This document shows positions 1 to 8,423 of a stretch of 64,000 nucleotides of DNA, piece after piece. Under the pieces are notes generated by a model, which saw nothing but the letters and a program-made list of their open reading frames with translations, ran no database searches and was not told the origin of the DNA. A program made the position numbers and the translations under genes. Numbering within the stretch: position 1 is the stretch's first letter; every line of letters starts with the position of its first letter. This DNA is from Rhizohabitans arisaemae (GTDB taxonomy: Bacteria > Actinomycetota > Actinomycetes > Streptosporangiales > Streptosporangiaceae): assembly GCF_025996515.1 (NCBI RefSeq), contig NZ_BLRH01000035.1, forward strand, positions 62,001 to 126,000, in the 5' to 3' direction.

Positions 1-467
1 ATTCCGCATACCAGCGAGACCAGCCAGGGCACAGGGTGCTCCCGCAGGGGGCGTGCCCCGCCCTCCTCATACAGGTATCGGGTGTGGAACTTGAATGAGG
101 CGGTGAACGGCCACTCGTCCTGTAGTCCGGCGCTCCACAGTGAGTGGATCATGTCCTTGGGTGCGCCGACCCGGCGGCCGAGGGCGACGCCACCGCTTCC
201 CAGGGCTTCGAAGACGACTCCGAAGTCGTCGAGGCGGCGGTTGCGGACCATCTCGGTGGCGATGGCGTCGAGGTCGGTCCACTGCTCGGCCGTCATGACC
301 TCCGAGTGCCAGGTGATGGGGGTTCCGTAGGACTCCGCCACATGGGTGGCGATCACGTCCAACAGGCTACGTAGCCTCCGGGCCTCCCCACCCCAGAGCT
401 CCTCCTGGAGGCGTGATCCAATGGAGATGGTCCATTCGTCCTTTCGCACAGGGGCATCCTTTCTCAT
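1..467 (-). CDS. Putative immunity protein, partial (3' end outside window)
   Basis: An open frame begins with ATG at 467 and runs to the left edge without a stop, about 155 codons. The start overlaps the stop of the upstream toxin-like gene (ATGA), so the two are translationally coupled. The product is soluble and begins MRKDAPVRKDEWTISIG, with no signal peptide or membrane segment; it is moderately acidic and rich in Trp and Leu. I do not recognise the family by sequence. A gene coupled directly behind a nuclease-toxin-like gene is the usual position of an immunity protein (for example the Imm52 family beside Tox-REase-5), and that is the only basis for the call. Confidence 0.5.
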   Translation of the reverse strand, partial: MRKDAPVRKDEWTISIGSRLQEELWGGEARRLRSLLDVIATHVAESYGTPITWHSEVMTAEQWTDLDAIATEMVRNRRLDDFGVVFEALGSGGVALGRRVGAPKDMIHSLWSAGLQDEWPFTASFKFHTRYLYEEGGARPLREHPVPWLVSLVCG

Positions 468-1168
468 TCCTGTGGCTTGGGTCGGTACACGGCTCGGATC
501 CGTCCGAGCAGCCGACGGTCCTCCCGGAACCTCTCATTAAGCAGATGTGCGAACTCCCGTTCGGCACACCACCATTCCACCGGTCTTCCCGCGCCGGCTC
601 GCACATGTCGGAGCGCGGTTTCCAGCATTTTCGGTAACCCGCTGTTCTGCGCGTGCTCCCACCAGGAATGGAAGTCGCCTGTGGTCTTGTCGATGAACTG
701 GGCGTACTTGCCTTTGGCGTCGATCAGCACGTGCACCAGGACGTCTCCGCGCCGATCGGTTCTGACAGCATCGAACATCGCCCGGTCCCTGCCGCGAATG
801 ACCAGGTACTCCCGGTCGGGTGGGCCGCCGTTTTCGCGTCTCACCCAGTCCTCGTATCGGGCGTTGAAGGGGTTGCCGTGGTGGCGTGGAGGTGGGACGA
901 CCCAGCCTTCCCCCTGGAGGGTCGCGGCGTAGAGCAGGACGAGGTTGTGGGCTCTGCCCAGATGGTCGCGGGCGTTGAGCAGGTGGGTGAGGGCCTCGGT
1001 GAAGTGGGCCAGCGCTTGGCCGGGGAGCGTTGAGGAGCTGCCGTCGGCGACGGGGGCGAGGGCCTGTGACGCGGTTTCCAGGTGGTCGGCTCCGGAGCGT
1101 ACCGCCTCCGTGGGCAGGCCCTCGGCGATGGCTTGTATCCGTGCCACGAGTTCGGTGATCAGGGACAC
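464..1168 (-). CDS. Tox-REase-like nuclease toxin domain protein
   Basis: The product is 234 residues. Residues 1-85 are helical and resemble the short alpha-helical N-terminal regions of actinobacterial secreted or LXG-like polymorphic toxins. The C-terminal half carries a restriction-endonuclease-fold signature: YLVIRGRD, then VHVLIDAKGKY near residues 144-153, where the Asp and Lys fit the D-(D/E)xK nuclease centre, followed by a Trp-rich stretch. This resembles Tox-REase-5-type domains. The coupled downstream gene would be its immunity protein. There is no Sec signal, so export would need a type VII or similar route. The toxin assignment is by motif and context, not by a search. Confidence 0.55.
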   Translation of the reverse strand: MSLITELVARIQAIAEGLPTEAVRSGADHLETASQALAPVADGSSSTLPGQALAHFTEALTHLLNARDHLGRAHNLVLLYAATLQGEGWVVPPPRHHGNPFNARYEDWVRRENGGPPDREYLVIRGRDRAMFDAVRTDRRGDVLVHVLIDAKGKYAQFIDKTTGDFHSWWEHAQNSGLPKMLETALRHVRAGAGRPVEWWCAEREFAHLLNERFREDRRLLGRIRAVYRPKPQE

Positions 1169-1378
1169 CGGAACCGCCGATCGTGTCTGACGGGGGATGG
1201 GACAGACGTTCTGCGGCCTGGAAACGGTCTCCAGGGATTACCCCGGGAATTACCCGACGTTACGTTTCTAATGATGGCACGAATTAGCGCGATACTCGCT
1301 ACGTGCTTAATAAATGATGATTTGTCCCAGTATTGAGTTCAGCCCAGGGAACGATTCGTCAGGCTGATTGTCAGACTC

Positions 1379-1414
1379 AAAGGGGCACACGCCGGCTGCG
1401 GCCACCGCCCCTTT
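1379..1414 (-). terminator. Hairpin after the methyltransferase gene
   Basis: AAAGGGGC (1379-1386) pairs perfectly with GCCCCTTT (1407-1414). The loop contains a second GCCGGC/GCGGC pairing. It lies 43 bases beyond the stop of the minus-strand methyltransferase gene. Confidence 0.45.
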
Positions 1415-1456
1415 CTGTTCCGTATGCCGCCGGTTCCCCGGTACCCGGACAGGGAT

Positions 1457-2296
1457 TCAGGTGGGGCGGCGGGCCGTGGTGACGAACATGGTCACGGTGG
1501 CGTTGAACTGGCCCTTCTCTTCCAGCCGGTGCTGTTCGTCGAGCCATTCGCGGGACTGCTCAGGAGTGATCACTCCGGCGATCTGAGCGGCCTCGACGGC
1601 GGGCTCGACGAGCAGTCGCTGGACGGCGGGCAGGCTGGTGAAGACCATCGGCATCACGGAGACGGTGACGTCGACGAAGCCGATCGTGGTGAGCTGGTCG
1701 GTGGTGCGGGTCCCGGCGCGGCCGTTGGGGAGGCTGTCGGTGAAGGAGCGCAGGATCCGGCGGGTGAGCGCCGACTCGGGGGCGTTGATCAGGTAGGTGT
1801 CCCAGTCGGGGTCGGCGAGGAGGATCCGGCCGCCGGGGACGAGTGTCCGCCAGGCCTCGCGCAGCCCGGAGTCCGCGTCGGCGAGGTGCTGGTAGACCCG
1901 CTCGGCGCGGTACCAGTCGAGGGAGGCGTCGGGGAGGCCGAGTTTGCGGGCGTCGGCGACGGTGAACCGTTCGTCGGGCAGCCGGCGGCGCGCCGTCTCG
2001 ATCATGTGGGGGCTGAGGTCGATCCCGGTGACGTCGAGTCCGCGGGCGGAGAGTTCGGCCACCGCCCGGCCGCACCCGCAGCCGACGTCCACGCCGCGGC
2101 CTTGGACCGGTCCGAGTCGTTCGTGGGTGTGGTGCCGGACCTGCTGGGCCTGGGGGAGTTGGTCGAACTGGTCGAGGAACTCGATGAGGGCCTCGACCTG
2201 CCGGCTGTCGTCGGGATCGGTGAACTGTGAGATCGTCACGATCCTGTTCTCACTGGTCCGGGGGTTGCCCGATGCCAGCCGGTTGCTCCTGGTCAC
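1457..2296 (-). CDS. SAM-dependent class I methyltransferase
   Basis: The product is 279 residues with GTG start at 2296. The glycine-rich AdoMet loop is clear as VDVGCGCGRAVAEL around residues 68-81, followed by the acidic end of strand 2 (VTGIDLSPHMIE) and motif II/III (ADARKLGLPDASLD, then LVPGGRILLADPDWDTY). It is a small-molecule type Methyltransf_11/25 enzyme; the substrate cannot be told. An upstream TATACC hexamer 15 bases before GTG could be a -10 element close to the start, suggesting a short or absent leader. An internal GTG at residue 20 is an alternative start. Confidence 0.8.
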   Translation of the reverse strand: MTRSNRLASGNPRTSENRIVTISQFTDPDDSRQVEALIEFLDQFDQLPQAQQVRHHTHERLGPVQGRGVDVGCGCGRAVAELSARGLDVTGIDLSPHMIETARRRLPDERFTVADARKLGLPDASLDWYRAERVYQHLADADSGLREAWRTLVPGGRILLADPDWDTYLINAPESALTRRILRSFTDSLPNGRAGTRTTDQLTTIGFVDVTVSVMPMVFTSLPAVQRLLVEPAVEAAQIAGVITPEQSREWLDEQHRLEEKGQFNATVTMFVTTARRPT

Positions 2297-2636
2297 TCAC
2301 CAAAGGTATAGCCCGGATCGCAGGCGGATGTGCGAATTGTGTAAACCTGTGGGCCGGTTGACGGGCGGGTTCGGGGTGTTCGTTCAGGTCACGGGCCTGA
2401 CGGGCGCCGACGGTGGGGCCTAGTGATAAAGGTCACCCGGGTGAGGCCCGTCGTCGAGCGGGTACGGGCGCCGCGGGCCGGGCCCGGTCGGTCCGTACCG
2501 CCCCGGTGGATGGATCCGGGGCCCGTCAGGGTGGCGATTTCCGACAGACAGTCTAAGGATTTCGTCATGTATGGCATTTCCTCTCTGATGCTCGGAAATG
2601 TTCAGATGCATGAGCCGACTCTGCATAAATGCGCTT
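2297..2636. other. Divergent intergenic region, 340 bp
   Basis: This stretch separates the divergent methyltransferase and exported nuclease genes and must carry both promoters. It turns AT-rich from about 2555. TGCATAA (2622-2628) and TTATGCA (2635-2641) form an inverted repeat around the nuclease start codon. No convincing small gene or RNA was seen. Confidence 0.4.
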
Positions 2637-3521
2637 ATGCATGTTAATTTTTTTGCACGAAAAATCTCCATCCTATTGGCGTTTGTGAGTGTCCTGGTGG
2701 GTTTGGTATTAAAAATCCCCCGGGAGGCGGACGCCGCCGCCGTGTACACGATCGGGCAGTTCAACATGGCGGGGGCCCACCATGTGCACGGCTGGAAGGG
2801 CAGTCCGGTGCCGGCGTCGTTCGTCGACAGCGTCCTGTCGCGTCGTCCGGCGTTCGTCATGGTTCAGGAGACCTGTGGCAACTGGGTGTCCTACCTGAAA
2901 TCCGCGCTCCGGGACTACCACGTGGTCTTCGATCCGGTGTCGAACGGCCGGGGGCGCAGCGCCCGATGCCGTCACGGGAGTCCGCTTGGGAACGCCGTCA
3001 TCGCCCGGCGGGATCTGGGGTTCGAGGAGTACCCGGTCTCGTACGCGCTGGGCACGCCGGTCGGCCGGGAGCAGCGGGAGATGCTCTGCCTCAAGTCCTG
3101 GGGCCGCAAGCTGGTGGCCTGCTCGGCCCATCTCACCACCGGTGCCGCGAGCTGGCAACGGCAGGCCCGGCTGACCGAGGCGCAGCGGGTGAAACAGCTG
3201 CTCTCCGCCTACATCGCCAGTGGGCACAAGGTCTTCTTCGGCGGTGACCTCAACGACATCCCGATCTCCTCGACGACCGACAACCTCTACGACGCGGGGT
3301 ACGGGCAGAACGCGCACGGCACGATGCGCGAGGTCACCAGCCCGTGCGTGAACACGATCAGGGCGGGCTGCCGGACCGGGACGGTGACCCACTCGTGGCT
3401 CAACCGCAAGATCGACTATCTGCTGGTGGGCAAGTCGGTGACCGTGACCCAGGCCGCCGACGTGCGCCCGTCCATGCAGTCGGACCACAAGTACCTGTGG
3501 GGGTTCGTCAAGATTCCCTGA
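2637..3521 (+). CDS. Exported endonuclease/exonuclease/phosphatase-family nuclease
   Basis: ATG 2637 is preferred over an in-frame ATG at 2598 because it directly precedes a proper signal peptide: basic MHVNFFARK, hydrophobic core, then an ADAAA processing site near residue 32. The mature part has the DNase I-like (EEP) motifs: NMAG near the N-terminus, VQE near residue 76 (metal-binding Glu), SAHLTTG, GGDLND near residues 202-207, and terminal SDHKYLW near residue 282 (catalytic Asp-His). A DNase or phosphodiesterase acting outside the cell is expected. Six cysteines could form disulfides. A second secreted nuclease follows 246 bases downstream. Confidence 0.8.
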   Translation: MHVNFFARKISILLAFVSVLVGLVLKIPREADAAAVYTIGQFNMAGAHHVHGWKGSPVPASFVDSVLSRRPAFVMVQETCGNWVSYLKSALRDYHVVFDPVSNGRGRSARCRHGSPLGNAVIARRDLGFEEYPVSYALGTPVGREQREMLCLKSWGRKLVACSAHLTTGAASWQRQARLTEAQRVKQLLSAYIASGHKVFFGGDLNDIPISSTTDNLYDAGYGQNAHGTMREVTSPCVNTIRAGCRTGTVTHSWLNRKIDYLLVGKSVTVTQAADVRPSMQSDHKYLWGFVKIP

Positions 3522-3767
3522 AGGCGATCCGCGGGGTTTGAAGATGACCCACGGAGTCGCGCGGGGTGTCGGGAGTCTGTTTCCGCACGTCAAGCGCTTG
3601 CTTGGTAACGGCTCCGGCAGGGCCGACCAACGGGCTCCCCACTAATCGGCAGGACCTGATATTTCCGCTTTTATCTAGAAATGTCACCGTCCTTTCTGTC
3701 GCCTTGATCTCGCAGACGTCCAGGAACCCCCCAGCCTGGCCGGGATCGGCGGCAGAGGGAGTGACTC

Positions 3768-4388
3768 GTGCGACGAGTCGTCGTCATCCTGGCCGCGCTC
3801 ACCCTGAGCCTCGGCCTCATCCAGGGAACCGCGCACGCGGTTCCGCCGAACATCCCCTCCGCGTCGGTCGCCGCCGCCGAACTCGCGGCGCTCACGGTCG
3901 CGCCGGAGAGCAATCAGTCCAGCTACGACAGGAGCCTGTTCCCGCACTGGATCACGATCTCCGGCAGCTGCAACACCCGGGAGACCGTCCTGCGCCGGGA
4001 CGGGACCGGCGTGGTCGTCAACTCCAGCTGCTATCCGACGTCGGGCAGCTGGTTCAGCCCCTACGACGGGGCGACCTGGTACGCGGCCTCGGACATCGAC
4101 ATCGATCACCTGGTCGCGCTGGCCGAGGCGTGGCGGTCGGGTGCCCACGCGTGGACGACCGCCAAGCGGCGTTCCTTCGCCAACGATCTCGGCAACGCCC
4201 AGTTGTGGGCGGTCACCGACTACGTCAACCAGGCCAAGGGCGACAAGGATCCGGCCGCCTGGAAGCCGCCGCTCCCCTCGTTCTGGTGCACCTACGCCAG
4301 GGCCTGGATCGACGTCAAGTATGAGTGGGGCCTCACCGTGGACGCCGCGGAGAAGTCGGAGTTGACCGCGATGCTCGGTCACTGCTGA
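3768..4388 (+). CDS. Secreted HNH nuclease (DUF1524/GmrSD-C-like)
   Basis: The product is 206 residues with GTG start at 3768 preceded by GAGGGAG. A signal peptide (MRRVVVILAALTLSLGLIQG, cut after AHA) is followed by a domain typical of small actinobacterial secreted HNH proteins. DIDIDHLVALAEAW near residues 109-122 supplies the metal-binding His, NDLGNAQLW the Asn region, and WCTYARAWIDVK matches the family C-terminus. Four cysteines suggest disulfides. It probably degrades extracellular DNA for nutrient recovery or competition. It stands alone; a strong terminator hairpin follows. Confidence 0.8.
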   Translation: MRRVVVILAALTLSLGLIQGTAHAVPPNIPSASVAAAELAALTVAPESNQSSYDRSLFPHWITISGSCNTRETVLRRDGTGVVVNSSCYPTSGSWFSPYDGATWYAASDIDIDHLVALAEAWRSGAHAWTTAKRRSFANDLGNAQLWAVTDYVNQAKGDKDPAAWKPPLPSFWCTYARAWIDVKYEWGLTVDAAEKSELTAMLGHC

Positions 4389-4402
4389 TCCGGATCGGCC
4401 GA

Positions 4403-4437
4403 TGCCCGTACGGCGCCCGCCGGCGGCCGTACGGGCA
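4403..4437 (+). terminator. Terminator after secreted HNH nuclease gene
   Basis: TGCCCGTACGG (4403-4413) pairs perfectly with CCGTACGGGCA (4427-4437), with further G/C pairing inside the loop. It begins 15 bases after the stop codon. Confidence 0.65.
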
Positions 4438-4447
4438 CGCGCGGGGC

Positions 4448-4461
4448 GGGACCAAGGTCCT
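4448..4461 (+). promoter_or_regulatory. DosR/DevR-type box before universal stress gene
   Basis: GGGACCAAGGTCCT fits the imperfect palindrome GGGAC-N4-GTCCC known for DosR/DevR boxes. It lies 140 bases before the GTG start of the universal stress protein. The same half-sites with the same 4-base spacing recur at five other places in the window. Confidence 0.6.
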
Positions 4462-4601
4462 TCGGGGAACGCGCCTTAAGTCTCTGTCTGGCGACGTATG
4501 GAAACCAGGAAGGTAAACCACATAGCGCTACGAATCGTGTAAAGCACCATAACCAACACTTAAGAACCGAGATCCCGGTCGGCGGTGTGAAGGAGACAGA
4601 C

Positions 4602-5432
4602 GTGATCATTGTGGGTGTGGACGGATCGGCCACCGGGCTCCAGGCGGTCTCCTGGGCGGCCGAGGAGGCGAAGCTGCGAAGCTCCCCGCTCCAAGTGGTC
4701 CACGTCATGCCGCGCTGGGCGCACACCATGTCGGTGGACGCCGAGCACGCCGAGGTCGGCGCGTGGATGCGCGACGGGGCGCGGACCGTCCTGCACGACG
4801 CGGTGGAGCTGGTCCGGAAGCGGACCCCCGAGGTCCGGGTCCACTCCGAACTGCTCGGCGGCGATCCCCGCGACCTGCTGCCCCAGGCCGCCGAGGGCGC
4901 GGAGATGCTGGTGGTCGGCAACCACGGGCTCGGCGGATTCCGAGGGCTGCTCCTCGGCTCGGTCGCGCTCGGCGTGTCCGGCCGGAGCGCCGTCCCGGTC
5001 GTCGTGGTCCGCGACGGGCGGGGCGAGCGCCGCGGCCCGGTGGTCGTCGGGGTCGACGGGTCGGCGGCCGGGGAGACCGCGCTGGGGTTCGCGTTCGAGC
5101 AGGCGGCCCTGTACGGGGTGGAGCTGCACGCGGTCCGGGCCTGGCGGAGGCAGCCCTTCGATCCGGCCGACCCCGAGCGCACCGCCGAGGTGGAGGAGAA
5201 GCGCGTCCTGGCGGTGTCCCTCACCCCGTGGCAGGAGCGATACCCGGACGTCAAGGTCGTCGGGCTCGTCGAGAACGCCCACCCGGTCGACGCGCTGCTC
5301 GGCGCGTCCGCCGACGCCGGCCTGCTGGTCGTCGGGTCACGCGGCCGCGGCGAACTCGCCGGGCTGTTCCTCGGCTCGGTGAGCCACGCCCTCCTCCACC
5401 ACGCCGAATGCGCCGTGGCCGTCTGCCGGTAG
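4602..5432 (+). CDS. Universal stress protein, tandem UspA domains
   Basis: GTG 4602 is chosen because AAGGAG at 4590-4595 sits six bases before it; the upstream in-frame GTG at 4587 overlaps that site. The 276-residue product has two UspA domains. The first opens with IIVGVDGSATG and ends with VVGNHGLGGFRGLLLGSV. The second opens with VVVGVDGSAAG and ends with VVGSRGRGELAGLFLGSVS. The G-2X-G-9X-G(S/T) ATP-binding pattern is present in both. Tandem Usp proteins are typical DosR regulon members in mycobacteria and streptomycetes, and a DosR-type box lies upstream. A paralogue is encoded at 42520-43386. Confidence 0.9.
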   Translation: MIIVGVDGSATGLQAVSWAAEEAKLRSSPLQVVHVMPRWAHTMSVDAEHAEVGAWMRDGARTVLHDAVELVRKRTPEVRVHSELLGGDPRDLLPQAAEGAEMLVVGNHGLGGFRGLLLGSVALGVSGRSAVPVVVVRDGRGERRGPVVVGVDGSAAGETALGFAFEQAALYGVELHAVRAWRRQPFDPADPERTAEVEEKRVLAVSLTPWQERYPDVKVVGLVENAHPVDALLGASADAGLLVVGSRGRGELAGLFLGSVSHALLHHAECAVAVCR

Positions 5433-5466
5433 CGCCGGTACGGCCGGAGGCCGACCAAGCCCGTGA

Positions 5467-8277
5467 TCACGGGATGGGCGGCAGGCGCGACGCGAGAAGC
5501 CGGGCGAGGTGGAGGGGTCTTCGCCCGGCGAGTTGCTGCGCCTGGAGGCGGCAGGAGAACCCGTCGGCGAGCGGAATCGCTTCGGGGGACGCCGAGCGCA
5601 GGGCGGGGAGCAGGTCGTTCTCGGCCACGGCCACCGAGATCTCGTAGTGGCCGCGCTCCATGCCGAAGTCGCCGGCCAGGCCGCAGCACCCGTCGACGGT
5701 GGTGACGCGGGCTCCGGCGTCGGTGAGCAGCCGCCGGTCGCGGTCGAAGCCGAGGACCGCGTGGTGGTGGCAGTGCGGCTGGACCACCAGGTCGAGTCCG
5801 TCGAGCCGGGGGAGCGCCGGGTTGCCGCCGAGGAGCTCGGCGAGGGTGCGGGTGGCCGAGGCGACGGCGTCGGCCCGGGGGTCGCCGGGGAGCAGTTCGG
5901 CCAGGTCGGAGCGGAGTACGGCGGTGCAGGACGGTTCGAGGCCGACGATGGGGACACCGCGCTCGGCGTGGGGGGCGAGTTCACCGAGGGCCGCGCTGAG
6001 CCTCCGCCGGGCGCCGTCCAGTTGCCCGGTGGAGATCCAGGTGAGCCCGCAGCAGACCCGGCGGCCGGGGAGGATCACCTCGTATCCGGCGTGTTCGAGG
6101 ACGGCGACGGCGGCCTGCCCGATTTCGGGGGAGAAGTAGTCGGTGAAGGTGTCGGGCCACAGCAGGACCCGCTGCCCTTCCCTGCGCCGGGCCTCGCGGC
6201 GCGACCACCAGCGGGTGAACGTCTCCCGGGCGAACTCCGGCATCCCGCGCCTGGGGTCGACCCCCGCGAGGCGGAGCAGCGCCCGTCGGAGCGGTCCGAT
6301 TCGGGCGACCGCGTTGAGCGGCCCGGCGACCGGGGCGGCGAGCCCGGCCCAGAGCGGGAGCCGGCCGAGGGTGTAGTGGGTGATCGGCCGGAGCCGCCGG
6401 CGATAGCGCTGGTGCAGGACCTCGGCCTTGTACCTGGCCATGTCCACCCCGGTGGGGCAGTCCCGCCCGCACGCCTTGCAGGCGAGGCAGAGGTCCAGGG
6501 ATTCGGCGAGTTCGGCGGAGCGCCAGCCCCGGCCGAGCGGCTGGCCGCCCGCGACCTCCTGGAGCACCCGGGCGCGTCCGCGGGTGCTGTCCTTCTCGTC
6601 CAGGGTCGCCCGGTAGGACGGGCACATGAAGCCGCCGGCGACCGACCGGGTCGCCCGGCAGGCGCCCACGCCGACGCAGCGGTGCGCCGCGGCGACCAGG
6701 TCGCCGCCGTCTTCGCGGAGGGCGAAGCCGGGGACGCGGGGGATGGGGGCGACCGTGACCAGGCGCAGGTCGGCGTCGAGCGGCCGGGGGTCGGGGCCGA
6801 CCCCGGGATTCAGCAGGTTGTCCGGGTCGAAGCACGCCTTGAACCCGGCGAACAGGGCGAGCGCCGCGGGGGAGTACATGTGCGGCAGCAGTTCCCCGCG
6901 GGCCCGGCCGTCGCCGTGCTCGCCGGAGAGGGAGCCGCCGTAGGTGCCGATGAGCCGGGCCGCGTCGACCAGGAAGGCGCGGAACCTCCCGGGGTCGTCG
7001 GCGATGGGCAGGTTGAGCCGGACGTGGATGCATCCGTCGGCGAAGTGGCCGAACGGGATCCCCTCCAGATCGTGGTCGCGCAGCAGGGCGTCGAGTTCCC
7101 GCAGGTAGGGGGCGAGGGCGGCGGTGGGGACGGCGGCGTCCTCCCAGCCGGGCCAGGCCGCGGAGCCGTCGGGGAGCCGCCCGGCCAGCCCGGCGCCGTC
7201 TTCGCGGATCCGCCACAGCGCCCGTGCGGCGGGACCGGCGGGGAGGGCGACGGAGCCGAGGGCGCCCGCGGCCCGGCGGACGCGCTCGGCGTGGGCGAGG
7301 GCTTCGGCCTGGTCGGCGCCGCAGGTTTCGACGAAGAGCCAGCCGCCGCCGGGCGGCAGGTCGGGTACGGCCGAGGCGCCGCGGCGCGCGCGGACCACGT
7401 CGACGAGGCGGGCGTCGAGGCCTTCGACCGCGATGGGCGAGCAGGCGAGCACGGCCGGGAGGTCCTCGGCGGCCTGGATCATGCCGGGGTAGCCGAGGAC
7501 GGCGAGGGCGACGGCTTTCGGGAGCTCGACCAGGCGCACGGTCGCGCCGAGGACGACCGCGCAGGTGCCTTCGGTGCCGACCAGGGCTTTGGCGAGGTCC
7601 GGGGTCCGCTCCGGGAGAAGGTGTTCGAGCGAGTAGCCCGAGACCTGCCGGTTGAAACGCCCGAGTTCGGTGCGGATCACCGCCAGGTTCGCCCGGATGA
7701 GCGGCTCGACCCCCGGGACGACCTCCGGGTCGGCGCCGACGGCCGCACGCCTGCCCAGACCGTCGACGACGTCCAGCCCGAGCACGTTGTCGGCGGTCCG
7801 CCCCCAGGCCACGCTGTGGTTTCCGCACGCGTTGTTGCCGATCATCCCGCCGAGGGTGCAGCGGGAGTGGGTGGAGGGGTCGGGACCGAACCGCAGTCCG
7901 TGCGGCGCCGCGGCCCGCTGCAGCGCGTCGAGGACGACGCCCGGCTGGACGGTCGCGGTGCGGAGCTCGGGGTCGATCCGCGTAATCCGGTTGAGGTGCC
8001 GGCTGTGGTCGAGGACGAGGCCGGGCCCGACGGCGTTTCCGGCGACGGAGGTGCCGCCGCCCCGGGAGGTGAGCGGGAGCCCGGCGGCGCGGCAGATCCC
8101 GACGGCGGCGATCACGTCGTCCTCGTCCCGCGGGAAGGCCACGGCGCGTGGCGGGACCCGGTAGTTGGAGGCGTCCGAGGAGTACTCGATCCGCCGGCGC
8201 GGTGAGTCGTCCACCTCGCCGCGGAGCCGGGTCCGGAGGGTCCGCAGGACCGTACGCCACTCGTGTTCGCCGATCAC
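5467..8277 (-). CDS. FAD-linked oxidase with Fe-S and CCG domains (D-lactate / D-2-hydroxyacid dehydrogenase type)
   Basis: The product is 936 residues, GTG start. The first half is a PCMH-type FAD domain (SRGGGTSVAGNAVGPG near residues 90-105) followed by the FAD-oxidase C-terminal domain (FGHFADGCIHVRLN, GEHGDGRARGELLP). Then come ferredoxin-like clusters (CVGVGACRATR...CPSYRAT and CLACKACGRDCPTG) and two cysteine-rich CCG motifs (VCCGLTW, GCCGLAGDFG). This is the architecture of membrane-associated quinone-linked D-lactate/D-2-hydroxyglutarate-type dehydrogenases (Dld/YdiJ). It converges with the Usp gene and diverges from the phosphatase; an inverted repeat lies in its upstream region. 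Confidence 0.85.
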   Translation of the reverse strand: MIGEHEWRTVLRTLRTRLRGEVDDSPRRRIEYSSDASNYRVPPRAVAFPRDEDDVIAAVGICRAAGLPLTSRGGGTSVAGNAVGPGLVLDHSRHLNRITRIDPELRTATVQPGVVLDALQRAAAPHGLRFGPDPSTHSRCTLGGMIGNNACGNHSVAWGRTADNVLGLDVVDGLGRRAAVGADPEVVPGVEPLIRANLAVIRTELGRFNRQVSGYSLEHLLPERTPDLAKALVGTEGTCAVVLGATVRLVELPKAVALAVLGYPGMIQAAEDLPAVLACSPIAVEGLDARLVDVVRARRGASAVPDLPPGGGWLFVETCGADQAEALAHAERVRRAAGALGSVALPAGPAARALWRIREDGAGLAGRLPDGSAAWPGWEDAAVPTAALAPYLRELDALLRDHDLEGIPFGHFADGCIHVRLNLPIADDPGRFRAFLVDAARLIGTYGGSLSGEHGDGRARGELLPHMYSPAALALFAGFKACFDPDNLLNPGVGPDPRPLDADLRLVTVAPIPRVPGFALREDGGDLVAAAHRCVGVGACRATRSVAGGFMCPSYRATLDEKDSTRGRARVLQEVAGGQPLGRGWRSAELAESLDLCLACKACGRDCPTGVDMARYKAEVLHQRYRRRLRPITHYTLGRLPLWAGLAAPVAGPLNAVARIGPLRRALLRLAGVDPRRGMPEFARETFTRWWSRREARRREGQRVLLWPDTFTDYFSPEIGQAAVAVLEHAGYEVILPGRRVCCGLTWISTGQLDGARRRLSAALGELAPHAERGVPIVGLEPSCTAVLRSDLAELLPGDPRADAVASATRTLAELLGGNPALPRLDGLDLVVQPHCHHHAVLGFDRDRRLLTDAGARVTTVDGCCGLAGDFGMERGHYEISVAVAENDLLPALRSASPEAIPLADGFSCRLQAQQLAGRRPLHLARLLASRLPPIP

Positions 8278-8320
8278 GGCGCCTCCTCTCCGGCGGCCGA
8301 CGCGCCACGTCCGGATCTTG

Positions 8321-8339
8321 GGGACGTGGTCGACGTCCC
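8321..8339 (-). promoter_or_regulatory. Inverted repeat upstream of FAD/Fe-S oxidoreductase
   Basis: GGGACGT (8321-8327) and ACGTCCC (8333-8339) are perfect arms separated by five bases. The site lies 44 bases before the oxidoreductase start. The half-sites resemble DosR boxes but the spacing does not, so a different regulator (for example a lactate-responsive one) is as likely. Confidence 0.4.
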
Positions 8340-8423
8340 GCTGAAACGGTCATTCCCATACAAGTAACTCTCATCACGATCGTCGTATGGTGTGACGGGC
8401 TTACTGATCAACGGGGAGCGACG

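Noticed and set aside
5460-5473. CCCGTGATCACGGG palindrome as a terminator between the Usp and oxidoreductase genes
   Set aside because: Without a proper loop it offers only about five stem pairs; it may be an operator or chance, so it is not listed as a feature.
5509-8205. 898-codon open frame on the plus strand opposite the FAD/Fe-S oxidoreductase gene
   Set aside because: Its translation is low-complexity Gly/Ala/Arg/Glu typical of antisense frames in high-GC genes, with no domain motif, whereas the minus-strand frame has complete FAD and Fe-S motifs.
8321-8339. Considered as a seventh DosR-type box
   Set aside because: The half-sites GGGAC/GTCCC are present but separated by nine bases instead of four, so it does not share the geometry of the other boxes.
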